This document shows, piece by piece, positions 23,549-37,476 of a DNA stretch of 64,000 bases (its first letter is position 1; each line of letters opens with the position of its first letter). The DNA comes from Carnegiea gigantea (Eukaryota; Streptophyta; Magnoliopsida; Caryophyllales; Cactaceae): contig JAKOGI010000418.1 in NCBI GenBank assembly GCA_029747015.1, positions 62,001 through 126,000 on the forward strand, given 5' to 3'. The notes beneath the pieces were generated by a model. That model worked only from the letters and a program-made list of their open reading frames with translations. It searched no databases and was not told where the DNA came from. Position numbers and translations under genes: made by a program.

Positions 23549-25242
23549 GGAGCAAAATTTCACAAGTTCAAACACCCAATCGACCTCAAGTTGATAAATG
23601 AGATTTTCGTTTGTTTAGGGTTCGAATTTGGTGAAGATTGGGCATGAATAGGGGACTGACGTGTGTGGTGAGCAAGAGCCGAAGGATTGGCGTTGTTCGA
23701 TCACCTAGAACCGAGCCGGCAGCTTCGAACGATCATCAATTCGATGTAAGGGTTTATTTCCTCCTAAATTACTACTAATTTCAACGATTCTGACTAGATT
23801 GGTTAGCACATGTTAATTGAGGTTAGAGATCAGTTTGGGTAAACCTAGAATTGAAATTGAGGAAATTATGAACGTGATGTTAATTGTGGGTTAATTGGAT
23901 GTTGAAACTACTATTGGATTATTTATAGCTAGACAGTTTGGAAGTTCGTTGAATTATTAATAATCAGATGATCACCTCAGTGTTGTCGCTTTGTCAGTTT
24001 ATTAGCCCTGAATCATGTTATGAAGTTTAAAAATGCTAATTGGGCGAATTAAGGCATTAGAGAAGCATATTGGTTTCTGTTTAGAAGTTATCACTAAATC
24101 AGTACAACAACGGTAATTTCTATATTGGGCTATTGTTAAGAATGTTATGCCCTATATGATGGTTTTATGAATTATTAGTTTATTTACGACAATATTAAAC
24201 CCAGTTAGTAGTTGGAAGGCTTGAGGTGGAACTGTTGAGAAATTTGAGATTCTTGTGATCGGTGTTATATGAGGTGGGAGTTTGCGTTGTGAATTACTGC
24301 AATCGTGTGGATTGCGAGGCCATGTGTGGCTCATTAAATAGATTCTACCGAGTTGTGTTGTTAAGTGTGTGAATGTGCTATGTGTAAACTCCTCTCCCCC
24401 TCAATGTGCAATGTGGCCAATTCTTTCTAAAAGTTAATACGTCTTTAAAAAAGAAAAGGGCCATTTAAAAAGCTTGTTTTTACAATTTCGAACGCTTTTA
24501 AGTGCCGACCAATTACTTGTTAGTTGATTAAGATGTTTGTGGCCTAAAAAAGATCCTAAATCATTGAACTATTCAGTTAGTGACTCGACTGAATAATCGA
24601 TAGGTTTGGGAAGTTTAAAAGTGAACTAAAAGCGAGTTCGAAAATTTTTTAAGCCATCGGTTAGTGTATGACTTCTCCTTGAGTTTAAAAGAATTTAGAC
24701 AACTTGAAAAAGAGCATCTTAACGTGCTAATTGTGTGTTTAGCTGATTTGTATACTATTTGCTTACTTAAGTCTCTATGAAATTTCGAGTTAAGCGCTAG
24801 CAAAACCGTTACATTTTAAGAAGCATTTACATAGAAAGTTTATGAAGAGAAGTTTGCTTCATAAATGAGCCGAGTGCTTTAAGTTTTTAAATAGTAGCAA
24901 GTTTGGGAACGTTTTAAGCCTTTAGTTCATTTATAGACCCTTCTTGAGTTTAAAAGGAATTGAAATGAGCTATAGAATGACAACTGAAGTTTTTATTTTG
25001 AATCTAATTTAAGTTAGATGCTAACTAATTATTTTGAGTTAAGTTTTGAATAATAATAAGCTTAAAAGTGATCGAATGTCTTAATTTGCTTAAGCACCTC
25101 TCTTTGAGTTAAAAAGGAATTCTCAAATGAATCTAGCTTGCATTTATTGCTAACTAAGTATTTAAGTCTCAAATGGGCTTCGATTTCGAACTTAGTTTGA
25201 ATTAAACATTAACTAAGAACGTTATGTCTCAAATGAGTTTTG

Positions 25243-25840
25243 ATCTACGATTTAGCAAACGTATTACGCTTAAAAGAAGCTTCTTAGCTAAAAAGCGAAG
25301 TCGCCTTGGTGGGTTAGCAATCGTTTTACATTTATAAGAAGTTTTTAAATTGAAAACGAAGCCGTTTTACGATTTAGTAACCTTATTACATTTATATGTA
25401 GCTTCTAAATTGGAAACGAAATCCTTTTACGATTAAGTAAACTTAATACGTCAATACGAAGCTTTTAAGTTGAAAACGAAGTTGTTTTACGATTTAGCAA
25501 TGCTATTGCATTTATACGAAGTATTTAAGTTACAAACTAAGTCGTTTTACGATTTAGTAAACATTTTACGTTTATAAGAAGCCTTTAAGTTATTTACGAA
25601 GCCGATTTACGTGTTAACAAATCTTACTTTATTTATAAGAAGCTTGTAAGTTTAAAACTAAGTCGTTTTACAAACTAACAAATGTATTACGTTATTAAGA
25701 AGCTTTTAAGTTGAAAACGAAATCGTTTTACGATTTGGCAAACTAATTACGTTTTTACGAAGCTTTTAAGCTAGAAACGAAGTTGTTTTACGAATTAGTA
25801 AATGTATTACATTTATAAGAAGCTTTTAAAGTTAAAAGTA
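25243..25840 (+). repeat. 60-bp tandem repeat block in LTR C
   Basis: Unit-for-unit match to the LTR B block. Confidence 0.85.
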
Positions 25841-26028
25841 AAGTCATTTCACGAGTTAGTACGTTTATAAGAAGTTTTTAAATTAAAAACAAAATGAGCC
25901 ATAAGCATTTAGAAAGATTATAATCGTTTTGTTAAAAAGTAAGTTTTTAGCAACGTAAACATTCGAAAAAGAGAAATGAAATACGATCTTAAAGGCTAAG
26001 AAAGTCTTAGGCAATTGGCCAGAGGGTA

Positions 26029-26352
26029 GGAACTGGACTTAAGATATGAGTTACCTTGGTGTGAGCTATACCTGGAAACTGGATGCAAAGATGGCGTGAG
26101 CTATTTCCCCATAAAGAAACGTTAGGAACTGGACTCAAGATATGAGTTATCTTAGTGTCAGCTGTTCCTGGAAACTGGACGGAAAGATGGCATGAGATCT
26201 TTCCCTCAAAAAAAAATGTTAGGAACTAGACTCAAGATATGAATAATCTTGGTGTGAGCTGTTCCACAGATAAGTTATGATGTGTGATGCGTAAGAAAAC
26301 CTTGAGGGGGACTGGACTTAGGATATGATTATCCTGGTGTGAGCTGTTGCGC
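26029..26352 (+). repeat. Stem-loop module block in LTR C
   Basis: Modules as in LTR B. The last module pairs AGGATA (26320-26325) with TATCCT (26330-26335). Confidence 0.83.
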
Positions 26353-27781
26353 CGTAGAGGACAATATCGAAGTTTGAGTTTATCTGCTGAGATGCATTTT
26401 AGCCAAAAGTTAAGTACGTATACCCCAGGGATAACGTAGATTAAGAGTGACGATCTCACTTAAGGGCGGTGTTGACCTCCCTAGCCAGCACAATAACATG
26501 TTTTTTATGTTATAAGTAAGTTCTTGATAAAAAGGAGATTTGGCTTTTCCCATTCTAAGTAGTTCAAGAAAGAAAAGAAATTCTTTTAAAGTAACACGAG
26601 CCTCAAGAGGCCAAGCAAAGCGTTTTTAAGAAAAGAGGAAAGCTGTCTAAAGTACGCAACCTGTATGTATTTTATGAATGTGTTCTGAATATGGTTGAAT
26701 GAAATTCCAAATGAAGTATAGTTACATCTTAGTAATGCATCGTACATTCAAGCTTTTCAAGTACATATTCCATAAAAGAATGTTTCTTGCCAAGTCTTTC
26801 TTACTAGTTTAGATGTTTTGAGCATTTTTAGAAAGAATTATAAGCTTTAAAGGAGTTTATGTGGATTATAAACCATTCTTGGTATTTATCGAGAGTCACT
26901 ATGTTTTCAAAAGTGAGTTTGAAGGCCTTTGTATCCAGTCCTTGTTGCATGCATGTTCATATGCCTGAATGCCTGCTAGTAGGGAAGTTTGGTCATTGAG
27001 GGCCTAGAATGGAGTTGAGTGGTTGGAATGATGTTTGAGGAGGGTGATGTTTCCTGGGGAACTATGATTGCCTAATAAGATAGTAAATTATGAATACGTG
27101 ATATGTGGCTATTATTGGCATCATTGCCTACAACTGTTTTGGGTTTTAAGGATTGGGGAAATTCCCACTGAGCGTGTGGTTACTCACCCCATTACTCTTC
27201 CCCCTTTTCCCCGGGCTTCTGTCATGACAGGTGGAATTCAAGCTACTTACGCTGAGCTGGGGATTACACCCGCTTGAAAAAGAGTTATGTGTACCATATA
27301 GAAATAAGTTCATGTGTTTAACGATGTAATGTAACGTATTCCTAGTTTGTAAATGTTGTAAACTAAGTTTCTAGCTCATATAATGCATATTGTTTATGAG
27401 TCACTCTGTATGACCATGTAAGCCAACCATCTGATTGGTTATATGTCTTTCGTTGAAATTAGCCGTGCTTTGGGATGTAAACTCCAGTACTCCGGTTGTG
27501 TAAACCATTGAGTTGTATGTTTGATTTTCTTCTCTATTGATGAACTTTATGGTTGGTGTGCTCCAAACGAGCGTCCCGTAGAGCTGTGGACTCCGGCGTG
27601 TAGCCGTTGAGCTTGTTCTAGAAGTTTTATACGTTTCCATTCCATGTAGGGATTTGTTGTAAGGCTTTTAGCCTAGGAAATGATCAGTTTATAGGCGAAA
27701 CTCCGTCCGTTTCACCTAGGAATTAAGTAAGAAGTAAGAAAACGTAACGCTCCCGACCCTAGGGCTGGGGTGTTACATTGA

Positions 27782-27793
27782 TGGTATCAGAGC
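27782..27793 (+). other. Primer-binding site, INT C
   Basis: TGGTATCAGAGC four bases after LTR C. Confidence 0.88.
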
Positions 27794-29046
27794 AAGGTCC
27801 TGCAACCATAGGCCGCGACCTAAGTCTTACATCTCATATAGTTGCCTAGGAAGATGTTTACGATGGCGTGATATATGCTTGCCCTGTATGTAAGTTGAGG
27901 GTCTCATCCTTTGATGTGCTGAGGATCATCATCACATAATCGTGCATGGACGATGCAAGTTATTGTCTGTTGGAGATTTTTGTGAGATTCATGCAGTCAT
28001 GGTTTGGTTTCATTGCAAGAAGATCAACTACAGAACCGGTGAATCTTATGAGATAACTTATGAAATTCTAGAGGGATAGAAGAAAAGGATTTGCATACGA
28101 TGTTCATTTATATTGAGAAGGATCGTGATAGGGTGGTTTGAGAAGTGCGTTGGAATTGTTGAAGAAAGAATTATTTACCGTTTTGTTATGTTTAATGAAG
28201 ATATGCATGAGAGAGTGAAGAGTAAGGATTAAGATAATAGGAAGAGACCTAAAGGACCTCCTTGTTGATATTAGGTCATATTGAGGATTGGCTTTAAGCC
28301 CTTTTACAGTCATCTAGGATGAGTTCACAAATGACATATAGGGTGAAACACCGTGGTAAATGTTGTTTGCCGCCTATGTTGACGTAAGAGAGAGGCACTT
28401 GAAGGAGCCTAACAATATGTTAGAAAAGTAGAGACGTATTTTGGAGTCTAAAGGTTTTAGATTGAGTACTTGGAATGTAAGTCAAGTGAAAAGAATAAAG
28501 AGGCAGTGGAGGAAGTTACCATTGATACGATGATACCGAAAATTAAGAAGTTTGAATACTTGGATTGATGTTACAAGGCAACGAAGATATCGATGAAGAC
28601 ATTGGCTTCGCAATATGAGGCTGGAATGACAAAAATGAAGGTATATGCTTAGAGTGTTGTGTTATAAGAAGATCCCAGGTTATAGGAGAGATGAGAAGAA
28701 TTGGATTGATGTGTAGTTATGTAAGATTGGACGAGATCAGTAATAAAGTTTTTAAAGGGAAAGTATGAGTGACACCTAAAGAACATAAGATGAGGGGAGT
28801 AAGGCTTAGCTGATTGGTCACATCAAGAGAAAGGATACAACTGCACTTGCAAAGGTGTGAGAGCATTGCCCTTCGGGTCTGTATGTGGGATAGAGGAAGA
28901 CTTATTTGAGATCATGGAGTGCCCTGAGAGGTTTAAGGGCACCTGGCCACCTATCAATTTGAAAAAGAAGCTGAGTTCTCGTGTGGGGCTTAGTGAAACC
29001 TAGGATAGGTGAACATGTGTTGACCTAAAAACAGCTGAAAACCTTA

Positions 29047-29480
29047 ATGGATGGTCAATATTACCCTCAAGACGAAAGAAGAGTTAAGGAGCAGGAGTTC
29101 TTATGCTTGAAGCAAGAAGAAATGAGCGTAATAGAATGTGCGGCGATGTTCAATGGGCTGAGCTAAGTTGCCCCAAACCAAGTGGCCACTAAAAAAATGG
29201 GAATGGACTAGTTCGAACAGGGATTAAGAGGGGAAAGTGAAACAGGTGATATCATGATATACTTATGATAGTTTCCAAAAAATGTACCAGAAGACCGTGA
29301 AAATAGCCCACATGATGAGTGAAACCAAGATTGAGAATATAAAGAAGGACCAAGTATAGGAGGAATTTGGCCATGGAGAATCCAATTCTCAGGGAAACAA
29401 AAACTGTAGGAGGTTTAAACATGGGATGAAATAGGACAAGGAAAGCAAGCTGCCCAATGGAAACCGAGGAAACTTATTAG
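29047..29480 (+). pseudogene. Degenerate Ty3 gag fragment in INT C
   Basis: ATG 29047, stop TAA 29164-29166. Same 39-codon length as its sisters. Confidence 0.66.
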
Positions 29481-30532
29481 TAAACCTCATGAGATGTGTA
29501 TGCAACATTTCATAACCTCTTTCATAAAAACCATCTACCATATAGATCATACTTGTAGCGATTGAGTTGTTATAGTGCCAGGGAGAATGGTCCGTGATGA
29601 TTGGGTTCGAATAGAAATCCAAGGATGGGATGCTATGGTGGAGACATAATGGATAGTTAAGCGTAGAGTGAGTTGGATTGTGAAAGAGATGCGGATGAAG
29701 TACACCCATTAATTCCTCCGAGTGAGTAATTTTGAGCTCGAAATTCTTTTACGTTGGGAGAGTGTAAGGCCCCCATACCTTGTTTTCTGTCAAGTTGTTG
29801 TAACGCCTTTTTACGTTATAAAAATTTATTTTATTTAACGATACGAGTTAATTAATTATTGACATGCTTATGTGAGCGATGCTTTTACTAAAAAGTATTT
29901 TTGTCGCCAGTAATAATATTATTATTATTAGTTTTAAAAGTCCCTCAACGATTTCTACTAAGCGCTATTAACAGCTACTGACGAGTATTAAATCGATTAA
30001 TAACCCGAATACGACTAGGTTGTAAACCTTAGATATAGTTCGATGTTTATTAAATCGAACCTGACTGTATCTAGCAACAAATAATCGATGAAATGTTATA
30101 TTATCAATTTGGGTTTAGAATTCGGGTTACGAATTGGATTAGTGATATCTTATATGAAACAGTTTGGGACAAAAAAATAATAGAGAGAGGGCATTTTAGT
30201 CATTACGCGTGACCCCCTTATTCCTTCTCACGCTGCCGCGAGCCCCCCTTCCATTCATGACATGTCACACGCTCCCTCAGCCTTCTTCTTCCTCCTCCTC
30301 TGTTCCACCATAGCCATGGCCTCCAAGGTCCATTTTCAGAGAATTTTCGCCACTTCACTGTGCGAAACCTACCCACCCGGCCTCCCCCACAACATAGTCA
30401 TCATTTGACGTGAATCTAGGCAAGGTTTCGAATGAACCCGCCAGGTTTACGGTGGGTTTGGGCGGTAGATTGTGGGCATGAACGCATGCTCAGGTATGGC
30501 CATGTAATTTAGCTCCTAGTTATTTGAATTTT

Positions 30533-30541
30533 CTATAAATT
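30533..30541 (+). promoter_or_regulatory. TATA box of LARD LTR D
   Basis: CTATAAATT at the position conserved between the LTRs. Confidence 0.55.
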
Positions 30542-32228
30542 GGAGCAAAATTTCACAAGTTCAAACACCCAATCGACCTCAAGTTGGTAAATGAAATTTT
30601 GGTTTGTTTAGGGTTTGAATTTGGTGAAGTTTGGGCATGAATAGGGGACTGACGTGCGTGGTGAGCAAGGGCCGAAGGATTGGTGTTGTTTGATCGCCTA
30701 GAACTAAGCCGACAGCTTCGAACGATTATCAATTCGATGTGAGGGTTCCTTTCCTCCTAAATTACTACTAATTTCAACGATTTTAACTAGATTAGTTAGC
30801 GCATGTTAATTAAGGTTAGAGATCAGTTTGGGTAAACCTAGAATTGAAATTGAGGAAATTATGAACATGATGTTAATTGTGGGTTAATTGGATGTTGAAA
30901 CTGCTGTTGGATTATTTATAGCTAGACAGTTTGGAAGTTTATTGAATTATTAATAATGAGATTATCACCTCAGTGTTGTCGCTTTCCCAATTTATTAGCC
31001 CTGAATCATGTTATGAAGTTTAAAAATGCTAATTGGGCGAATTAGGACATTAGACAAGCATGTTGGTTTCGGTTTAGAAGTTATCGCTAAATCAGTACAA
31101 CTACGTTAATTTCTATATTGGGCTATTGTTGAGAATATTATGCCTATATATGATGGTTTTATGAATTATTGGTTTATTTATGACAATATTAAACCGAGTT
31201 AGTAGTTGGAAGGTTTAAGGTAGAATTGTTGAGAAATTTGAGGTTTTTGTGATCGGTGTTGTGTGAGGAGGCACTTTGGGTTGTGAATTACCGCAATCGT
31301 GTGGATTGCGAGGCTGTGTGTGGCTCATTCAATAGATTCTTTCATGTTGTGTTATGAAGTGTGTGAGTGTGCTACGTGTAAACTCCTCTCCCCCTCAATG
31401 TGCAATGTGGCCAATTCTTTCTAAAAGTTAATACGTCTTTAAAAGAGAAAAGGACCATTTAAAAAGCTTGTTTTTACAATTTCGAACGCTTTTAAGTGCC
31501 TACCAATTACTTGTTAGTTGATTAAGATGTTTGTGGCCTAAAAGAGATCCTAAATCGTCGAACTATTCAGTTAGTGACTCGACTGAATAATCGATAGGTT
31601 TAGGAAGTTTAAAAGTGAACTAAAAGCGAGTTCGAAAATGTTTTAAGGTATCAGTTAGTGTATGACTTCTCCTTGCGTTTAAAAGAATTTAGATAACCTG
31701 AAAAAGAGCATCTTAAGGTGCCAATTGTGCGTTTAGCTGATTTGTATACTATTTGCTTACTTGAGCCTTTGTGAAATTTCGAGTTAAGAGCGAGTAAAAC
31801 CGTTATGTTTCAAGAAGCATTTACATAGACAGTTTATAAAGAGATGTTTGCCTCATAAATGAGCCAACTGCTTTAAGTTTTTGAATAGTAGCAAGTTTGG
31901 GAAAGTTTTAACGCTTTAGTTTATTCATACACCCTTCTTGAGTTTAAAAGGAATTGAAACGAGCTATAGAATGACAACTGAAGTTTTTATTTTGAATTTA
32001 ATTTGAGTTACATGCTAACTAATTATTTTGAGTTAAGTTTTGAATAATAATGAGCTTGAAAGTGATAGAAGGTCTTAATTTGCTTAAGCACCTCTCTTTG
32101 CACCAAAAAGGAATTCTCAAACGAATCTGGCTTGCATTTATTGCTAACTAAGTATTTAAGTCTCAAATGGGTTTCGATTTCGAACTTAGTTTGAATTAAA
32201 CGTTAACCAAGCACGTTATGTCTCAAAC

Positions 32229-32825
32229 GAGTTTCGATCTATAATTTAGCAAACATATTACTTTTAAAAGAAGCTTTTTAGCTAAAAAGCGAAGTCGCCT
32301 TGGTGAGTTAGCAATCGTTTTACATTTATAAGAAGTTTTTAAGTTGAAAACGAAGTCGTTTTACGATTTAGCAACCTTATTACATTTATATGTAGCTTCT
32401 AAACAGAAAACGAAATCGTTTTACGATTTACTGAACTTAATATATCTATACGAAGCTTCTAAGTTGAAATCGAACTCGTTTTATGATTTAGCAACCCTAT
32501 TACATTTATACGAAGCATTTAAGCTAGAAACTAAGTTATTTTACGATTTAGTAAATATTTTACGTTTATAAGAAGCTTTTAAGTTATTTACGAAGCCGAT
32601 TTACGTGTTAACAAATCTTATTTCATTTATAAGAAGCTTGTTAGCTTAAAACTAAGTCGTTTTATAAACTAACAAACGTATTACGTTATTAAGATGCTTC
32701 TAAGTTGAAAATGAAATCGTTTTACTATTTAGCAAACCAATTACGCTTATACGAAGCTTTTAAGTTAGAAACAAAGTCGTTTTACGCATTAGTAAATGTA
32801 TTACATTTATACGAAGCTTTTAAAA
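32229..32825 (+). repeat. 60-bp tandem repeat block in LTR D
   Basis: Same 60-bp unit; a frame through it gives a 20-residue periodic peptide that is an artefact of 60 being a multiple of three. Confidence 0.85.
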
Positions 32826-33018
32826 TTAAAAGTAAAGTTGTTTCACGAGTTAGTACATTTATAAGAAGTTTTTAAATTAAAAACGAAATGAGCTATAAGC
32901 ATTTAGGAAGATTATAGTCGTTTTGTTAAAAAGTTTTCAGTAAAGTAAGCATTTGAAAAGGAGAAATGAAATACGATCTTAAAGGCTAAGAAAGTGCTAG
33001 GCAATTGGCCAGAGGGTA

Positions 33019-33341
33019 GGAACTGGTCTTAAGATATAAGTTATCTTAGTGTGAGCTGTTCTTAGAAACTGGACGCAAAGATGGCGTGCGTTGTTTCCCC
33101 TTAAAGAAATGTTAGGAACTGGACTCAAGATATGAGTTATCTTGGTATGAACTGTTCCTACAAACTCGATGCAAAGATGGTGTGAGATCTTTCATCCTAA
33201 AGAAATGTTAAGAACTAGACTCAAAATATGAATTATCTTGGTGTGAGCTGTTCCCCAGATAAGTTATGATGTGTGATGCATAAGAAAACCTTGAGGGAAA
33301 CTGGACTCAGGATATGATTATCCTGCTATGAGTTGTTGCCC
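33019..33341 (+). repeat. Stem-loop module block in LTR D
   Basis: Modules with AAGATA/TATCTT and GACGC/GCGT arms. The last module pairs AGGATA (33309-33314) with TATCCT (33319-33324). Confidence 0.82.
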
Positions 33342-34774
33342 TACAGAGGACAATATCAAAGTTTGAGTTTATCTGCTGAGACGCATTTTGGCCCAAAGTC
33401 AAGTGCATATACCTCGGGAATAACGTAGATTAAGAGTGACGATCTCACTTAAGGGCGGTGTTGACCTCCCTAGCCAGCACAATAACATGTTTTTTATGTT
33501 ATAAGTAAGTTCTTGATAAAAAGGAGATTTGGCTTTTCCCATTCTAAGTAGTTTAAGAAAGAAAAGAAATTCTTTTAAAGTAACACGAGCCTCAAGAGGC
33601 CAAGCAAAGCGTTTTTAAGAAAAGAGGAAAGCTGTCTAAAGTACGCAACCTGTATGTATTTTATGAATGTGTTCTGAATATGGTTGAATGAAATTCCAAA
33701 TGAAGTATAGTTACATCTTAGTAATGCATCGTACATTCAAGCTTTTCAAGTACATATTCCATAAAAGAATGTTTCTTGCCAAGTCTTTCTTACTAGTTTA
33801 GATGTTTTGAGCATTTTTAGAAAGAATTATAAGCTTTAAAGGAGTTTATGTGGATTATAAACCATTCTTGGTATTTATCGAGGGTCACTATGTTTTCAAA
33901 AGTGAGTTTGAAGGCCTTTGTATCCAGTCCTTGTTGCATGCATGTTCATATGCCTGAATGCCTGCTAGTAGGGAAGTTTGGTCATTGAGGGCCTAGAATG
34001 GAGTTGAGTGGTTGGAATGATGTTTGAGGAGGGTGATCTTTCCTTGGGAACTATGATTGCCTAATATGATAGTAAAATATGAATGCGTGATATGTGGCTA
34101 TTATTAGTATTATTGCCTGCAACTGTTTTGGGTTTTAAGAAGCAGGCGAATTCTTACTGAGTGTGTGGTTGCTCACCCCATTACTCTTCCTCCTTTTTCC
34201 CCAGGCTTCTGTTATGACAGGTGAAAGTCAAGCTACTTACGTTGAGTTGGAGATTACCCCCGCTTGAAAAAGACTTATGTGTGCCATATAGAAGTAGGTT
34301 CATGTGTTTAACGATGTAATGTAACGTACTCCTTGTTTGTAAATGTTGGAAACTAAGTTTTCTAACTCATATAATGCATATTGTTTACGAGTCGCTCTGT
34401 ATGGCCATGTGAGCCAACCATTTGATTGGTTAGATGTCTTTAGTTAAAATTAGCTATGTTTTAGGATGTAAAACCCAGTACTCCGGTTGTGTAAACCGTT
34501 GAGTTGTATATTTGATTTTCTTCTCTATTAATAAACTTTATGGTTGGTGTGCTCTGGGCGAGTGTCCCGTAAGGCTGTGGACTCCAGTGTGTAGCCGTTG
34601 AGCTTGTTCTAGAAGTCTTATATGTTTCCATTACATGTATGGATTTGTTGTAAGGATTTTAGCCTGGGAAATGATCAGTTTATAGGCGAAACTCTGTCCG
34701 TTTCACCCCAGGAATTAAGTAAGAAGTAAGAAAACACAACGCTTCTAACCCTAGGGGCTGGGGTGTTACATTGA

Positions 34775-34786
34775 TGGTATCAGAGT
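34775..34786 (+). other. Primer-binding site, INT D (one mismatch)
   Basis: TGGTATCAGAGT: the final C of the usual motif is T. Confidence 0.8.
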
Positions 34787-36034
34787 GAGGTCCTGCGACC
34801 ATAAGCCGTAACTTGAGTCTTGCGTCTCATATAGTTGCCTAGGAACACGTTTACGATGACGTGATATATGCCTGCCCTGTATGTAAGTTGATGGTCTCAT
34901 CCTTTGATGTGTTGAGGATCATCATCACACAATCGCACATAGACGATGCAAGTTGTTGTCGGATGGAGATTTTTATGAGATTCCTGTAGCCATGGTTTGG
35001 TTTCATTGCAAGAAGATCAACTACAGAAGCGGCGAATCTTGTGAGATAACTTATAAAATTCTAGAGGGATAGAAGGATTTGTATAGGGTGTTCATTTATA
35101 TTAAGAAGGATTGTGATAGGGCACTTTGAGAAGTGCGTTAGAATTATTGAAGAAAGAATTATTTACCTTTTTGTTATGTTTACTGAAGATATGTATGAGA
35201 GAGTGAAGACTAAGGATTGAGATAATAGGAAGAGACCTAAGGGACCTCCTTGTGGATATTAGGTCATATTGAGGATTGGCTTTAAGCCCTTTTACAGTCA
35301 TCTCGGATGAGTTCACGAATGACATGTAGGGTGAAATACCTTGGTGAATGTCGTTTGCCACCTATATTGATGTAATAGAGAGGCAATCGAAGAAGCCTAA
35401 CAATATGTTAGAAAAGTAGGGACGTATTTTAGAGTCTAGAGGTTTTAGATTGAGTACTTGGAATATAAGTCAAGTGAAAAGAATAAAGAGACACGGGAGG
35501 AAGCCACCATTGATACGCCGAAACCGAAGATTAAAAAGTTTAAATGCTTGGATTGATCTTACAAGACAATGAAGATATCGATGAGGACGTTGGCTTCGCA
35601 ATATGAGGCTGGAATGACAAAAATGGAGGTATACATTTCGAGTGTTATGTTATAAGAAGATCCTTGGTTATAGGAGAGATGAGCAGAATTGGATTGATGT
35701 GTAGTTATGTAAGATTGGACGAGATCAGTAATTAAGCTTTTAAAGGGAAAGTATGAGTGACACATAAAGAACATAAGATGAGGGGAGAAAGGCTTAGATG
35801 ATTGGTCACATCAAGAGAAAGGATACAGCTGCACTTGCAGAGGTGTGAGAGCATTGCCTTTTGGGCCTGTAAGTGGGATAGAGGAAGACTTATTTGAGAT
35901 CATGGAGTTCCTTGAGAGGTTTAAGGGCACCTAGCCACCTATCAATTTGAAAAAGAAGCTGCGTTCTGGTGTGGGGGTTAGTGAAACCTAGGGTAGGTGA
36001 ACATGTGTTAACTTAAAACCAGCTGAAAACCTTA

Positions 36035-36480
36035 ATGGATGCTCAATATTACCCTCAAGACGAAAGAAGAGTTGAGGAGCGGGAGTTCTTATGCTTGAAG
36101 CAAGGAGAAATGAGCGTAATAGAATGTGCGGTGAAGTTCAATGAGCTGAGCTGATTTGCCCCAAACCAAGTGGCCACTGAAGAAATGAGAATGGACCACT
36201 TCGAACAAGGATTAAGAGGGGGAAGTGAAATAGATAATAGCAGGACATACCCATAGCAGTTTCCAGAAATGTACCAGAAGGCCGTGAAAATAGCCCGCAT
36301 CATGAGCGAAACCAAGATTGAGAATAGAAAGAAGGACTAAGTAAATAAGGAATTTGACCCTAGAGGATCCAATTCTCAAGGAAATAGAAACCTTAGGAGG
36401 TTTAAACATGGGATGAAACAGGACAAGGAAAGCAAGCCGCCCAATGGAAATCGAGGAAACTTGTTAGTAAACCTCATGAG
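36035..36480 (+). pseudogene. Degenerate Ty3 gag fragment in INT D
   Basis: ATG 36035, stop TGA 36152-36154. Same 39-codon length; a VATEE-type continuation is visible after the stop. Confidence 0.67.
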
Positions 36481-37467
36481 ATGTGTATGCAACATTTCAT
36501 AACCTCTTCCTTAAAAGCCATCTGCTATGCGGATCATACTTGTAGCGATTGAGTTGTTATACTGTAAGGGAGAATGCTCCGTGATGATTGGGTTCGAGTA
36601 GAAATCCTCGGATGGGATGCTATGGTGAAGGCAGAATGGATAGTTAAGCGTAAAGCGTAATTTCGAGGACGAAATTCTTTTAAGGGGGAAGAGTGTAAGG
36701 CCGCCGTACCTTGTTTTTTGTCAAGTTGTTGTAACGCCTTTTCACATTATAAAAATTTATTTTATTTAATGGTACGAGTTAATTAATTACTGATGTGCTT
36801 ATGTGAGCGATGATTTCACTAAAAAGTATTTTTGTCACCAGTAATAATAATATTATTATTATTAGTTTTGAAAGTCCCTCAATGATTTCTAATAAGTGCT
36901 ATTAACGGTTACCAACGAGTATTAAATTGATTAGGAACCCGAATACGATTAGGTTACAAACATTAGATACAGTTCGATATTTATTAAATCGAACCTGACT
37001 GTATCTGCGAACAAGTAATCGATGAAATGTCATATTATCGATTTGGGTTTAGAATTCGGGTTACGAATTGGATTAGTGATATCTTATATGAAATAGCTTG
37101 GGACAAAAAAATAACAGAGGGAGGGCATTTTAGTCATTACGCGTGACCCCCCTTATCCTTTCTCACCCTGCCGCGAGCCCCCCTACCATTCACGACATCT
37201 CACACTCTCTCTCAGCCTTCTTCTTCCTCCTCCTCCCTTCCACCATAGCCACGACCTCCAAGCTCCGTTTTTAGAAAATTTTTTCCGCTTCACTGTGCAA
37301 AACCTACCCATCCGGCCTCCCCCACAACGTAGTCATCATTTGGTGTGAATCTAGGCAAAGTTTCGAATGAACCCACCACGTTTACGGTGGGTTTGGGCAG
37401 TGGAATGTGGGCACGAACACATGCTCAGGTATAGCCATGTAATTTAGCTCCTAGTTATTTCAATTTT

Positions 37468-37476
37468 CTATAAATT
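37468..37476 (+). promoter_or_regulatory. TATA box of LARD LTR E
   Basis: CTATAAATT at the position conserved between the LTRs. Confidence 0.55.

Larger units (their letters stand above)
22789..27777 (+). repeat. LARD LTR C
   Basis: 4989 bp. B-like over most of its length, D-like between about 26432 and 27048. Confidence 0.92.
27778..29762 (+). repeat. LARD internal region INT C
   Basis: 1985 bp, PBS at 27782-27793. B-like until about 29430, then unlike both A and B. The purine tract before LTR D is degraded (TTTTACGTTGGGAG). Confidence 0.92.
29763..34770 (+). repeat. LARD LTR D
   Basis: 5008 bp, TGTAAGGCC...TGTTACA. Closer to A and E than to B and C, except for a patch at about 33422-34037 that nearly equals LTR C. 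Confidence 0.92.
34771..36693 (+). repeat. LARD internal region INT D
   Basis: 1923 bp. The PBS is mutated at its last base. About 60 bp are missing near 36650 relative to the other units. The 3' end TTTCGAGGACGAAATTC plus purine tract is closest to the usual end of plant Ty3 pol. Confidence 0.9.
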
